Assembly (NCBI RefSeq): GCF_032399705.1 | Contig: NZ_CP135922.1 | Location: 2,046,001 to 2,110,000, forward strand | DNA length: 64,000 bases | From: Paenibacillus sp. BIC5C1 | Lineage (GTDB): Bacteria > Bacillota > Bacilli > Paenibacillales > Paenibacillaceae | Direction of reading: 5' to 3' | Shown here: positions 44,878 to 53,995 of the stretch, one piece after another | Numbering within the stretch: position 1 is the stretch's first letter | How the letters are laid out: each line of letters opens with the position of its first letter | Translations under genes and position numbers: made by a program | Notes under the pieces: model-generated | Told to the model about the DNA's origin: nothing | What the model saw: the letters and a program-made list of their open reading frames with translations, nothing else | The model's database searches: none

Positions 44878-45606
44878 ATGGCGCAGCGTTTGCTCGTTAT
44901 TGAAGATGAACCAACATTATCAAGATTGCTTACGTACAACCTGACACAAGAGGGCTATGATGTAATTGCTGAGGATCACGGATCTTCCGGTTATGATCGG
45001 GCATTGTCCCAGGAGTTTGATCTGATTCTGCTGGATCTGATGCTTCCTGGAATGAATGGTCTGGATATTCTGAATAAGTTACGAATTCAGGGTGTTAGCA
45101 CTCCGGTCATTATTCTCACAGCCAAAAACGGTGAAGCCGAAGTTGTTCAAGGCTTAAAATCAGGTGCCGATGATTATATTACGAAGCCATTTGGTGTATC
45201 CGAATTGCTTGCACGCGTAGATGCGGTATTAAGACGTTATTCAAACGGTGAAGATTTGCCGCAGCCAGAGGATAAAGACGGGTCACGTATTATTTTGGGA
45301 GAGCTTGAGATTTATCCTTTGAAGTATGAAGTGACACTGGGTGGACAATCCATCAGTCTTCGTCCCAAGGAGTTCGAGGTACTGCTTTATCTGGCCAAAA
45401 AGCCGGGTGTTGTGCTTACCCGGGATGATCTGATGAATGCGGTCTGGGGTTTCGATTATATCGGAGGACAGCGCACGGTGGACGTTCATGTCAGTTCCTT
45501 GCGGAAAAAGCTGGAGCTGGACCCGGAATCGGTTCACATTGATTCAATTCGCGGTGTAGGTTATAAATTGGTCGTAAAAAGAAAAACTCCCCATCATTCA
45601 AGTTAA
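44878..45606 (+). CDS. phoP: Phosphate response regulator PhoP (OmpR family)
   Basis: A 242-aa response regulator. The receiver domain (residues 4-115) has the acidic pair in IEDEP, the phosphoacceptor Asp53 in LLDLMLPGMNG, and the Thr and Lys of ILTAKN and ITKPF. The winged-helix domain ends LRKKLELDPESVHIDSIRGVGYKL. The ATG follows GAGAGAAGGGG. A PHO box and -10 lie just upstream. The last codons form one arm of the terminator. It is placed with phoR, pstB and phoU, which supports PhoP over other OmpR regulators. Confidence 0.9.
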   Translation: MAQRLLVIEDEPTLSRLLTYNLTQEGYDVIAEDHGSSGYDRALSQEFDLILLDLMLPGMNGLDILNKLRIQGVSTPVIILTAKNGEAEVVQGLKSGADDYITKPFGVSELLARVDAVLRRYSNGEDLPQPEDKDGSRIILGELEIYPLKYEVTLGGQSISLRPKEFEVLLYLAKKPGVVLTRDDLMNAVWGFDYIGGQRTVDVHVSSLRKKLELDPESVHIDSIRGVGYKLVVKRKTPHHSS

Positions 45607-45626
45607 CAATGATCGGGGAGTTTTAT
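45583..45626 (+). terminator. Terminator overlapping the 3' end of phoP
   Basis: AAAACTCCCC-ATCATT pairs with AATGAT-C-GGGGAGTTTT and is followed by ATTTT. The upstream arm is inside the phoP coding region, and the T tract abuts the next PHO box. Confidence 0.85.
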
Positions 45627-45643
45627 TTTACATTCCGTTAACA
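45627..45643 (+). promoter_or_regulatory. PHO box before the CBS-chemoreceptor gene
   Basis: TTTACATTCCGTTAACA, a repeat pair in 11-base register, with TATGTT (45652-45657) eight bases further as -10. The identical 17-mer occurs before pstB. Confidence 0.72.
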
Positions 45644-45758
45644 CAAACAATTATGTTCCTTTACGTATAGGGAGTAGGATGAAGCTGTCTGAGTGATACT
45701 TTGTACCTACATATTCCACCTCAGGACGGAGCTCATACGTAAAGGAGATTGCGCATTT

Positions 45759-46949
45759 ATGCCCATGTTGCTCGAAGTGAAGCCCGACCAGCCCAAAGAA
45801 ATGATAGATACGCAACAGGAACAAGCTATAGCTCCCATGGGAGAAAAAAAAGATGATAAAGTTGGGGGCACCAAAGAGAATGTAATTTCATTACGGGATT
45901 ATTGCCGTCCAATACCTGTAGTTGATGTTCACACTACCTGCGGGGAAGCGGCAAGTCTGCTCAATCAGGATCAGGAGTACCCTTGTATTGTATTATGCGA
46001 TGATTACATGCAGCCATTAGGTTTGTTGATGCGAGAGACATTATACCGGATGTTGAATGGACGCTTTGCGGCAGATCTCTTTTATCGGAAGCCGGTTGTA
46101 CACGCAGCGGATTCTTCTCCTGTTATTGTCGATGTACATGCAGAAGCGACCGCGATTATTGACATTGCTCTGGCTCGCAGTGAGCAATATTTCTACGATT
46201 GTTTGATCGTTACGGAAGAAGACCGATTGCTGGGTGTGCTGACGATGAGGGATGTTATGTCCCTATCCCGTAAGCTGCAGCATGTGGCTTCGGAAGAACG
46301 TGTACATATTATTACACAGAGCAGGCAGGAAATAACGAGAATCAATGACTCTGTCTCCAAACTGGTTCAAGCAGCTCGAAAGGCGGGGCACGAAGCGTCT
46401 CAGATCATGCAATTATCCGAACGGGGAGCAAGCAGTCTCAATCAGGTAGATGCTTCCTATAACCGTGTATATCAGCATATGGAGGGTCAACAGAAGCACG
46501 CTGATGACATGCTTCGCTCCATCGATATGGGTTCCGGGATGGCGCGTTCCATTCGTTCATTGGCTGACCAAAGCGGGCTGCTCGCCATGAATGCTTCCAT
46601 TGAAGCGGCACATGCGGGGGAGTACGGACGGGGTTTCCAGGTTGTCGCTGGTGAGATTCGCGCACTAGCCAAGCAGACCCGTGAGGTTGCGGGAAATATG
46701 TCCTCTTTGCTGGATGATATCGGAGGTCTGACCAGACAGACTGTAGAACTGGTGAGAGCAAGCTCGGCAGAGATTGACAACAGCTCCGTGCATGTAAACG
46801 AAGGTGGGGCTGCGTTCAAACAGTTGAACACGGCTGTAGCAGGCATGTCCCATATTGCAGAGGATATCGCGATGGAAGGCAATACGGCGGGAGAATTGGC
46901 AGAGCACATTCGGGAGAGACTGGAAGATATGGTCCAGGCGGATGACTAA
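45759..46949 (+). CDS. Soluble CBS-domain methyl-accepting chemotaxis-like protein
   Basis: A 396-aa cytoplasmic protein without a membrane segment. After a charged N-terminus, a CBS pair spans about residues 45-185 (IPVVDVHTTCGEAASLLNQ; DCLIVTEEDRLLGVLTMRDVM). A chemoreceptor signalling domain follows at about 195-396, with the tip SLADQSGLLAMNASIEAAHAGEYGRGFQVVAGEIRALAKQ. It could bind a nucleotide or other small ligand in the CBS pair and signal to CheA or a partner. The ATG (MPMLLEV) lies 11 bases after AAAGGAG; another ATG follows two codons later. A PHO box upstream places it in the phosphate regulon, between phoP and pstB. Confidence 0.85.
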   Translation: MPMLLEVKPDQPKEMIDTQQEQAIAPMGEKKDDKVGGTKENVISLRDYCRPIPVVDVHTTCGEAASLLNQDQEYPCIVLCDDYMQPLGLLMRETLYRMLNGRFAADLFYRKPVVHAADSSPVIVDVHAEATAIIDIALARSEQYFYDCLIVTEEDRLLGVLTMRDVMSLSRKLQHVASEERVHIITQSRQEITRINDSVSKLVQAARKAGHEASQIMQLSERGASSLNQVDASYNRVYQHMEGQQKHADDMLRSIDMGSGMARSIRSLADQSGLLAMNASIEAAHAGEYGRGFQVVAGEIRALAKQTREVAGNMSSLLDDIGGLTRQTVELVRASSAEIDNSSVHVNEGGAAFKQLNTAVAGMSHIAEDIAMEGNTAGELAEHIRERLEDMVQADD

Positions 46950-47021
46950 ACGACGTTAGGATGGACATCATTTATACACATTGATCGGATAGGAGGGTCG
47001 TGGGTATGAAAGATGTCTCTT

Positions 47022-47038
47022 TTTACATTCCGTTAACA
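47022..47038 (+). promoter_or_regulatory. PHO box before pstB
   Basis: TTTACATTCCGTTAACA, identical to the copy at 45627-45643. A further TTTACA at 47055-47060 keeps the 11-base register with one weak unit between. A -10 near 47048 (TACTGT) is poor. Confidence 0.7.
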
Positions 47039-47167
47039 TGAAAGTGATACTGTTTTTACAATGAGAGGGTAGGATATTATAGATGACCGAGAGCCAGGTT
47101 CAATCATTGGCATCGGTCTACGTAAGGGAATCTGGTTGTCCCTGCCGCGAAGGAGAAGTGAACATCC

Positions 47168-47923
47168 ATGAAGGACCTCATTCACATTGAAGGACTTAAT
47201 TTATACTATGATACGCATCACGCGCTTAAAAATATATCGATGGACCTGCCGGAGAAGACGGTTACTGCATTTATTGGTCCGTCAGGTTGTGGTAAATCGA
47301 CCTTGCTTCGTACATTGAATCGGATGAATGACATGATTCCAGGCGTACGTGTGGAAGGACAAGTTATGTTGGACGGTTCCGACATTTATAGCAATGAGAT
47401 TGAAGTAGAGACGCTGCGTAAGCGGGTCGGAATGGTATTTCAGCAGCCTAACCCTTTTCCAAAATCCATCTATGATAACGTGGCCTATGGACCACGACTT
47501 CACGGGGTGACGCAAAAAGCCGAACTGGATCGTTTGGTTGAGCAGAGTCTTGTTCATGCAGCACTGTGGGATGAAGTAAAGGATGTACTCAAAAAATCGG
47601 CACTGAGTCTCTCGGGTGGACAGCAACAGCGTCTCTGTATTGCGCGTGCTCTGGCTGTGCAGCCTGACGTACTGCTGATGGATGAAGCAACGTCTGCACT
47701 TGATCCGATCTCAACGCTCAAAATTGAGGAACTGGTCAAGGAATTGCACCACAAATACACGATTGTAATGGTAACCCATAACATGCACCAAGCTGCACGG
47801 GTATCAGGTCGTACGGTATTTTTCCTGAACGGAGAAGTGGTGGAGGCAGCAGATACAGAAACGTTGTTCTCTACACCGCAGGATTCCAGAACCGAGGATT
47901 ATATATCCGGACGGTTCGGATAA
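47168..47923 (+). CDS. pstB: Phosphate ABC transporter ATP-binding protein PstB
   Basis: The ATPase that powers high-affinity phosphate import by PstSCA. The 251-aa protein has Walker [10 protein letters not shown] at about residues 37-45, the Q-loop [16 protein letters not shown] typical of PstB, the signature LSGGQQQRL and Walker [13 protein letters not shown]. The ATG follows GAAGGAGAAG. The permease genes pstS, pstC and pstA are not adjacent; only phoU follows, 62 bases later. A PHO box lies about 130 bases upstream. Confidence 0.93.
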   Translation: MKDLIHIEGLNLYYDTHHALKNISMDLPEKTVTAFIGPSGCGKSTLLRTLNRMNDMIPGVRVEGQVMLDGSDIYSNEIEVETLRKRVGMVFQQPNPFPKSIYDNVAYGPRLHGVTQKAELDRLVEQSLVHAALWDEVKDVLKKSALSLSGGQQQRLCIARALAVQPDVLLMDEATSALDPISTLKIEELVKELHHKYTIVMVTHNMHQAARVSGRTVFFLNGEVVEAADTETLFSTPQDSRTEDYISGRFG

Positions 47924-47985
47924 ACAAGCTGAGTTCGAACGATCCCGGCGTGTCCGGAGATGATGGATAAGGAGGACATGAATCT

Positions 47986-48645
47986 ATGATTCGCAGAAAA
48001 GAATTTGATCAGGAGCTTGAGGAACTGCGCACGCTGCTTCGGCAGATGGGTGAGCATGTAGGCAAAGCGTTGGATGGTGCTATTGAAAGTTTACAAACGA
48101 TGGATGCCGAGAAAGCTCAGGTCATCATCAAGAATGATGCGAATCTGAATGCCCTGGAAGACAAGATTATGGAACTGGGTTCGAAGCTCATCATTACACA
48201 ACAGCCGGTAGCGAAGGATTTGCGACGCATTATCGTTGCCTTCAAAATCTCAAGTGACCTAGAGCGTATGGGTGACCTCGCGCTGGATGTGGCCAAAGTG
48301 ACCCTTCGTATGGATGGGCAGGAGCTCATTAAACCGCTTGTGGATATTCCAAGAATGGCGGAAATCGTGAAAGCCATGATTGAAGAATCCATTGAATCCT
48401 TCCTGAAAGAAAATACGGATCTGGCCTACAAAATGGCTCAGACCGATGATCAGGTTGATCAATTGTACAGTCATATGATCAGTGACCTCTACTCGTTTAT
48501 GACAGACCATCCAAATAAGGCTTCCCAAGCGATGCTCTTGATGCTGGTGGGTCGTTATATCGAACGGATTGGTGACCACGCAACAAACATTGGTGAGAGC
48601 ACGGTGTATCTCGTAACAGGGAAACGCCCTGATTTGAATCAATAG
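47986..48645 (+). CDS. phoU: Phosphate signalling protein PhoU
   Basis: A 219-aa helical protein with two PhoU repeats. Each repeat carries the metal-cluster motif ELxxDxxRI-like: AKDLRRIIVAFKISSDLERMGDLA in the first and LLMLVGRYIERIGDHATNIGE in the second. PhoU links Pst transport to PhoR control and to phosphate homeostasis. The ATG lies ten bases after AAGGAGG; an out-of-frame ATG in between is ignored. It ends in a strong terminator, closing the pstB-phoU unit. Confidence 0.93.
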   Translation: MIRRKEFDQELEELRTLLRQMGEHVGKALDGAIESLQTMDAEKAQVIIKNDANLNALEDKIMELGSKLIITQQPVAKDLRRIIVAFKISSDLERMGDLALDVAKVTLRMDGQELIKPLVDIPRMAEIVKAMIEESIESFLKENTDLAYKMAQTDDQVDQLYSHMISDLYSFMTDHPNKASQAMLLMLVGRYIERIGDHATNIGESTVYLVTGKRPDLNQ

Positions 48646-48689
48646 GTAACCGCTTTTAGTGGAATTGGGGTATTATTCGTAGCGAAATG

Positions 48690-48749
48690 AAGGGACTTTC
48701 TCTCGGGCGGCCTGTGAACAGGTCATCCGCTGAGGGAGTTCCTTTTTTT
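48690..48749 (+). terminator. Terminator of pstB-phoU
   Basis: AGGGACTTTCTCTC...GAGGGAGTTCCTT with an inner CCTGTGAACAGG hairpin, then a T run. Confidence 0.78.
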
Positions 48750-48865
48750 GCAGGCCAAATCATGACGTATAAAGATGACTAATTTTTTTGTTGTAACTGG
48801 TGTGTATGGTATCATGAGAGTAGATGTAATTGAAGGAATGACCATACGATACGCGAGGTGCTGGA

Positions 48866-51520
48866 ATGGACAAGTTTATTCTTATAGATGGAAATAGCAT
48901 TATTTACAGGGCGTTTTTTGCAATGCCGCCGCTAACGAACTCGAAAGGCTTGCACACCAATGCGGTGTACGGCTTCACCACGATGCTGCTGCGCTTGCTG
49001 GAAGAGCATAAACCGACACATGTGATGGTGGCATTTGATGCAGGCAAAGTTACGTTCAGGCACGAAGGTTACCAGGAATATAAGGGTGGTCGAGAGAAAA
49101 CACCACCGGAGTTGTCAGAGCAATTTCCCCTGTTGAAAGAGCTGCTTCAGGGTTTCGGGATTGCCCAGTTTGAGCTTGCGGGGTTTGAAGCGGATGACAT
49201 TATCGGAACATTAACGAAGCGTGCGGATGAGGCTGGTAGACAGGTTCTCGTTGTGTCTGGTGACAAAGATATGCTGCAGCTTGCATCTGAACATGTTCAT
49301 ATCGGTCTTACGCGCAAAGGGGTAACCGAGATTGAACTGTACGATCCTGCTCAGATCAAGGAGCGTTATGGTCTGACCCCGTTGCAAATCATTGATCTCA
49401 AAGGTCTGATGGGCGATACATCCGACAATATTCCGGGCATTCCTGGTGTTGGAGAGAAAACGGCTCTGAAACTGCTGCACCAGTTCGGTTCGGTTGAAGA
49501 AGTCCTGAACGGTACAGGTGAGCTAAAAGGAAAAATGAAAGAAAAGATTGAGGCTCACGCCGAAGATGCACGTATGAGCAAGCAGCTTGCTACGATCCAC
49601 CGTGAAGTTCCATTGGAACAAACTTGGGAAGATATGCAGTTTGCTGGCTTAAAAGAGGAACTGGCAGGCCCGGCTTTGGCCAAGCTCGAATTCAAGTCTT
49701 TGCTTGAGCGTCTGTCATTCCGCGCAAGTGTTGTTTCTGAACAGGAAGCCGTTCCGGCTGCCGCGGTGGAATCCTCCATTGCAACAGAAGAAACGGTTAG
49801 TGAACTGTTCGGTTCACTCGAATCCATTGATGTGTTGCATGTGGAGACACATGGCGATAATCCCCATCAGGCGAAACTAATTGGGCTTGCTGTTGGTTCA
49901 GCCGGAACCTATACATTCCTGTCTCCCGAGTTGCTTCAGTCTGAGGCAGCGGCCCCAGTAAGAGAATGGCTTGGCAATGCAGATCAACCCAAGCGTGGTT
50001 ATGATCTGCACCGTGTCGATCTCGCACTTCATGCGCATGGCATTGAGTTTGCTGGAGCGTCATTTGATGTGCAGCTGGCTGCCTATCTGCTTGATCCAAC
50101 CGAATCGAATCAGACAATTAGCGGCCTGACTACGAAGTATGGTCTGCCTTCCCTTGTGGAGGATGATACGGTTATGGGCAAAGGTGCAAAATACCGGGTG
50201 CCTGAGGCGGATATACTGGGCGATTTTCTATGTCGCAAAGCGGCGGCAGTAGCAGCCATTATTCCACTCCAGGAGCAGGCACTGGAGAGCAATGAGATGA
50301 ACGCGCTTTTCCATGAACTGGAGATGCCGCTGTCACGTATTTTGGCAGATATGGAGAAACAGGGGATTAAAGCTAATACGGCAGATTTGCAGGCTTTGGG
50401 TAGCGAGTTTGAAGAAAATATCAGCAGGTTGATGGCGGAAATCTACAAGCTTTCCGGCACGGAATTCAATCTGAATTCACCGAAACAGCTGGGTGAGATT
50501 TTATTCGATAAGCTAGGTCTGCCTGTGGTGAAGAAAACAAAAACAGGATACTCTACGGATGCCGAAGTATTAGAGAAGCTGGCTCCATATAATGATGTGG
50601 TCAAACATATTCTGCAGTATCGTCAACTTGCCAAGTTGCAGTCCACATATGTAGAAGGACTTCTTAAAGAGATTTCAGATAAGGATGGCAAGGTGCATAC
50701 GTTTTACCGTCAGACGATCGCGGCTACTGGACGTCTGAGCAGCCAGTTCCCGAACTTGCAGAACATTCCGATTCGGATGGAGGAAGGTCGTAAAATCAGG
50801 AAGGTATTTGTTCCTTCCGAGCCGGGCTGGTCCATTTTGGCAGCTGACTATTCGCAGATTGAACTGCGCGTCCTTGCACATATTTCAGATGATGAGCGGC
50901 TGAAGGAAGCTTTTGTTCAGGATATGGATATCCATACGAAGACGGCCTCAGATGTGTTTGGTGTGAAGCCAGAAGAGGTGGATGGGGACATGCGTCGTTC
51001 TGCCAAGGCGGTTAACTTCGGGATTGTATATGGCATCAGTGATTACGGCCTTTCGCAGAACCTGCACATCACACGGAAAGAGGCAGCACAGTTTATCGAC
51101 CAGTATTTTGAAGTATTCCAGGGTGTGCGTCGATATATGGATGATATTGTGAAGGAAGCCCGTCAGGCTGGTTATGTTAAAACGTTGCTGGAACGCCGTC
51201 GTTATCTGCCAGAAATTAATGCAAGCAACTTTAATCTGCGTTCCTTCGCGGAACGGACAGCGATGAATACACCGATTCAGGGAACTGCGGCAGATATCAT
51301 CAAGCTTGCCATGGTTCAGATGGATGAAGCACTGCGTGAACGCAAGCTGAAGAGCCGTATGCTGCTACAGGTGCACGATGAACTTGTATTCGAAGTGCCT
51401 GCGGATGAGCTGGAACTGATGAAAGAGCTGGTTCCTTCGGTGATGGAAAAAGCATTGGAGCTGTCAGTGCCGCTAAAAGCAGAAGTTAGCTACGGAGAAA
51501 ACTGGTACGAGGCTAAATAA
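48866..51520 (+). CDS. polA: DNA polymerase I
   Basis: A repair and Okazaki-fragment polymerase of 884 aa. The 5' nuclease domain covers about residues 1-290 (FILIDGNSIIYRAFFAMPP; GVGEKTALKLL). The central 3'-5' exonuclease-like domain lacks the DxE metal motif (HVETHG near residue 325), so proofreading is probably lost, as in other Bacilli. The polymerase domain has motif A DYSQIELRVLAH at about 661 and motif C VHDELVFEV at about 836. The start follows GCGAGGTG. polA stands directly before mutM and coaE, the Bacillus order. Confidence 0.96.
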   Translation: MDKFILIDGNSIIYRAFFAMPPLTNSKGLHTNAVYGFTTMLLRLLEEHKPTHVMVAFDAGKVTFRHEGYQEYKGGREKTPPELSEQFPLLKELLQGFGIAQFELAGFEADDIIGTLTKRADEAGRQVLVVSGDKDMLQLASEHVHIGLTRKGVTEIELYDPAQIKERYGLTPLQIIDLKGLMGDTSDNIPGIPGVGEKTALKLLHQFGSVEEVLNGTGELKGKMKEKIEAHAEDARMSKQLATIHREVPLEQTWEDMQFAGLKEELAGPALAKLEFKSLLERLSFRASVVSEQEAVPAAAVESSIATEETVSELFGSLESIDVLHVETHGDNPHQAKLIGLAVGSAGTYTFLSPELLQSEAAAPVREWLGNADQPKRGYDLHRVDLALHAHGIEFAGASFDVQLAAYLLDPTESNQTISGLTTKYGLPSLVEDDTVMGKGAKYRVPEADILGDFLCRKAAAVAAIIPLQEQALESNEMNALFHELEMPLSRILADMEKQGIKANTADLQALGSEFEENISRLMAEIYKLSGTEFNLNSPKQLGEILFDKLGLPVVKKTKTGYSTDAEVLEKLAPYNDVVKHILQYRQLAKLQSTYVEGLLKEISDKDGKVHTFYRQTIAATGRLSSQFPNLQNIPIRMEEGRKIRKVFVPSEPGWSILAADYSQIELRVLAHISDDERLKEAFVQDMDIHTKTASDVFGVKPEEVDGDMRRSAKAVNFGIVYGISDYGLSQNLHITRKEAAQFIDQYFEVFQGVRRYMDDIVKEARQAGYVKTLLERRRYLPEINASNFNLRSFAERTAMNTPIQGTAADIIKLAMVQMDEALRERKLKSRMLLQVHDELVFEVPADELELMKELVPSVMEKALELSVPLKAEVSYGENWYEAK

Positions 51521-51632
51521 TAGATCCCGGGGTTTCCGTTATTTTACAAAATGATTTTCAACTGCTTTCGACATAAGAAGGGGTCCCGCTGAGCGCCATC
51601 TTCCGTTATAATATAGGGGAGGTGAGAACATC

Positions 51633-52463
51633 ATGCCGGAATTACCGGAAGTCGAAACAGTCAGAAGAACATTGAATCAACTTATTGTTGGCAAGACCAT
51701 TGACTCAGTTACCGTTAGCTTGCCGCGGATTATTCAGCGGCCGGACGACATAGATGCATTTGCAATGGAACTTAAGGGACATACCGTGATGGGTGTGGAG
51801 CGCAGAGGCAAGTTTTTGCGTATTTTGCTGGACGGGCTGGTGCTTGTTTCCCATCTGCGGATGGAAGGAAGGTACGGGGTGTACCAACAGCATGAGGAAG
51901 TGGAGAAGCATACCCATGTTATCTTTCACTTTACCGACGGTACAGAATTACGTTATAAGGATGTCCGTCAATTCGGTACAATGCACCTCTTTAATGCAGG
52001 GGAGGAACTTGTATCCAAACCCTTGTTAAAACTGGGGCTTGAGCCGCTTGATCCTGCGTTTACTGTAGCTGCATTTCGTGATGCTGTTGGCAAACGCACG
52101 ACCAAAATCAAAGCCGTCTTGTTAAATCAGGCATATGTGGTCGGCATCGGGAATATTTATGTGGACGAGGCATTGTTCCGTGCAGGCATTCATCCCGAGA
52201 CCATTGCCAAGACATTGACCGAAGCCCAGTTAACCGTACTTCATGAAGCGATCGTGATTACGCTGCAGGATGCGGTGGATGCAGGTGGTTCCTCCATTAA
52301 GTCCTATGTCAATGGACAGGGTGAGATGGGAATGTTCCAGCATCAGTTGAAAATATATGGACGCAAGTCTGAACCCTGTGCATCGTGTGGCACATTAATC
52401 GAGAAGAGTGTAGTCGGTGGCAGAGGAACACATTACTGTCCGAAGTGTCAACCATTGCTCTAA
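51633..52463 (+). CDS. mutM: Formamidopyrimidine-DNA glycosylase
   Basis: Removes oxidised purines such as 8-oxoguanine and nicks the abasic site. The 276-aa enzyme begins MPELPEVETVRR (Pro2 catalytic, Glu3), keeps the conserved Lys in GRRGKFL-like VERRGKFLRIL, the helix-two-turn-helix NQAYVVGIGNIYVDEALF and the C-terminal zinc finger CASCG...CPKC. GGGAGGTGAG precedes the ATG. It lies between polA and ytaF as in Bacillus. Confidence 0.95.
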   Translation: MPELPEVETVRRTLNQLIVGKTIDSVTVSLPRIIQRPDDIDAFAMELKGHTVMGVERRGKFLRILLDGLVLVSHLRMEGRYGVYQQHEEVEKHTHVIFHFTDGTELRYKDVRQFGTMHLFNAGEELVSKPLLKLGLEPLDPAFTVAAFRDAVGKRTTKIKAVLLNQAYVVGIGNIYVDEALFRAGIHPETIAKTLTEAQLTVLHEAIVITLQDAVDAGGSSIKSYVNGQGEMGMFQHQLKIYGRKSEPCASCGTLIEKSVVGGRGTHYCPKCQPLL

Positions 52464-52615
52464 ATCGTTACGGGTTTGGCAGCATGAACGAAATCGTCAA
52501 ATTGTAGCACCCTTGGATTCCCCTCTCCATATACTGATATGGCAGAAATAAGCGGGCGTATACCCATACTGGCTGCCGCCAGTTGGACGCATTCCGCACA
52601 GGGGAGGAATCCGGG

Positions 52616-53389
52616 GTGCTGCATCATTTTATTTCATTACTGGCGCTTGCTTTGGCGCTTAGTTTAGATGGTTTTGGAGTCGGGATTACATATGGGCTGC
52701 GGAGGACTAAAATTCCGCTGGTATCCATTGTCGTCATTTCCATCTGTTCGGGTCTGGTTATTGCATTATCCATGCAAGTAGGTGTGCTTCTGTCTCATGT
52801 CGTATCTCCGGACGTGGCTTCAATTGTTGGAGCGGTTATTCTGATCGGTATTGGCGCATGGTCGTTGCTGCAACTCATTCGTAAACGAGACAAAGAACAG
52901 CTGGAAACGGACAATGGAGTGGGTGAGGGAACAGGGGCAAGAGGAATCCAGAGCAGTACGCAAGTCTCCCCAGAAGCTCAGTCGAAGGGTAGAAATCAAG
53001 TGCTTGCGCTTGAGCTTGAACCATCTGCTTCTGGAGGATCTCTGGAACGAATGGTGTTTACACTTGAGCTGAGGAAGCTGGGTGTGGTTATTCAAATTTT
53101 GCGTAGCCCATCAAAGGCGGATATGGATAACTCGGGCAGTATATCTGTCCAAGAAGCGATGTGGCTTGGTATAGCTCTTTCTCTGGATGCTTTCGGTGCA
53201 GGATTGGGTGCTGCATTATTGGGATTCCCGACTCTGTGGACAGCATTAGTTATCGCGTTGTTTAGCGGGGCATTTTTGTCACTGGGCATGAGGGTTGGAT
53301 TACGCTTTGCTGCTTTGCGTTGGATGCGAAGATTATCTGTGCTGCCTGCGCTTTTATTAATGATTATGGGAATAATGAAGTTGTTGTGA
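52616..53389 (+). CDS. ytaF: Sporulation membrane protein YtaF (MntP-like)
   Basis: A 257-aa membrane protein related to the manganese exporter MntP. Two similar halves of three helices each contain SLDGFGVGITYG and SLDAFGAGLGAALLG, the Asp-containing helices of the family. A hydrophilic linker of about 75 residues (about 92-165) separates them, and the YtaF marker DNSGSISVQEAMWLGIALSLDA follows. The GTG start (MLHHFISLL) is chosen because GGGGAGG lies eight bases before it; the frame is open 11 codons upstream. Its stop region holds the ribosome binding site of coaE. Confidence 0.85.
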   Translation: MLHHFISLLALALALSLDGFGVGITYGLRRTKIPLVSIVVISICSGLVIALSMQVGVLLSHVVSPDVASIVGAVILIGIGAWSLLQLIRKRDKEQLETDNGVGEGTGARGIQSSTQVSPEAQSKGRNQVLALELEPSASGGSLERMVFTLELRKLGVVIQILRSPSKADMDNSGSISVQEAMWLGIALSLDAFGAGLGAALLGFPTLWTALVIALFSGAFLSLGMRVGLRFAALRWMRRLSVLPALLLMIMGIMKLL

Positions 53390-53398
53390 GGTGAAATA

Positions 53399-53995
53399 AT
53401 GAATATTGGCTTAACCGGCGGGATCGCGACAGGCAAAAGCAGTGTGTCCGCCTTTCTCGCCAGTCAGGGAGCGTTGCTCATTGATGCAGATGTTATTGCC
53501 CGGGAAGTAATGCTGCCCGGGCATCCCGTTTTGGCTGCGGCTGTTCAGCGGTTCGGACAAGCCATATTGAATGTGGACGGAACACTGGATCGTAAAAAGC
53601 TGGGCAGTATTGTGTTTCAGAATCCAGAGGAACGCAAGGCACTGGAGGCTATTACACATCCTGCGATCCGCAAGGAGATGCGCGAACGCGCTGCTCTGTA
53701 TCAGCTTGAACATCCGGACAAGCTGGTCGTATCGGATATTCCGTTGTTGTACGAGTCAGGGCTGGAGGATGGCTTCGAGGAAGTGATGGTTGTTTACGTT
53801 CCGAGGTCTGTGCAGCGGGAACGACTGATGAGCCGGGATGGAATGACGGCGGAACAGGCAGATGCCCGTATAGACGTACAGATGGATATTGAAGATAAGA
53901 AGCAGCGTGCTGACGTGGTTATCGATAACAGCGGCCTGTGGTCAGAGACGGAGCAGCAAATCATTTCATTTTTGCATCGTAAGGGCTTAATATGA
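53399..53995 (+). CDS. coaE: Dephospho-CoA kinase
   Basis: Catalyses the last step of coenzyme A synthesis, phosphorylating dephospho-CoA at the 3' ribose position. The 198-aa P-loop kinase has GGIATGKSSV at residues 6-15, DADVIAREVMLPGHP, HPAIRKEMRER, VSDIPLLYESG and the lid region SRDGMTAEQADARI. The ATG starts nine bases after ytaF. The stop codon overlaps the start of the lytic transglycosylase gene (ATGA). Confidence 0.95.
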   Translation: MNIGLTGGIATGKSSVSAFLASQGALLIDADVIAREVMLPGHPVLAAAVQRFGQAILNVDGTLDRKKLGSIVFQNPEERKALEAITHPAIRKEMRERAALYQLEHPDKLVVSDIPLLYESGLEDGFEEVMVVYVPRSVQRERLMSRDGMTAEQADARIDVQMDIEDKKQRADVVIDNSGLWSETEQQIISFLHRKGLI

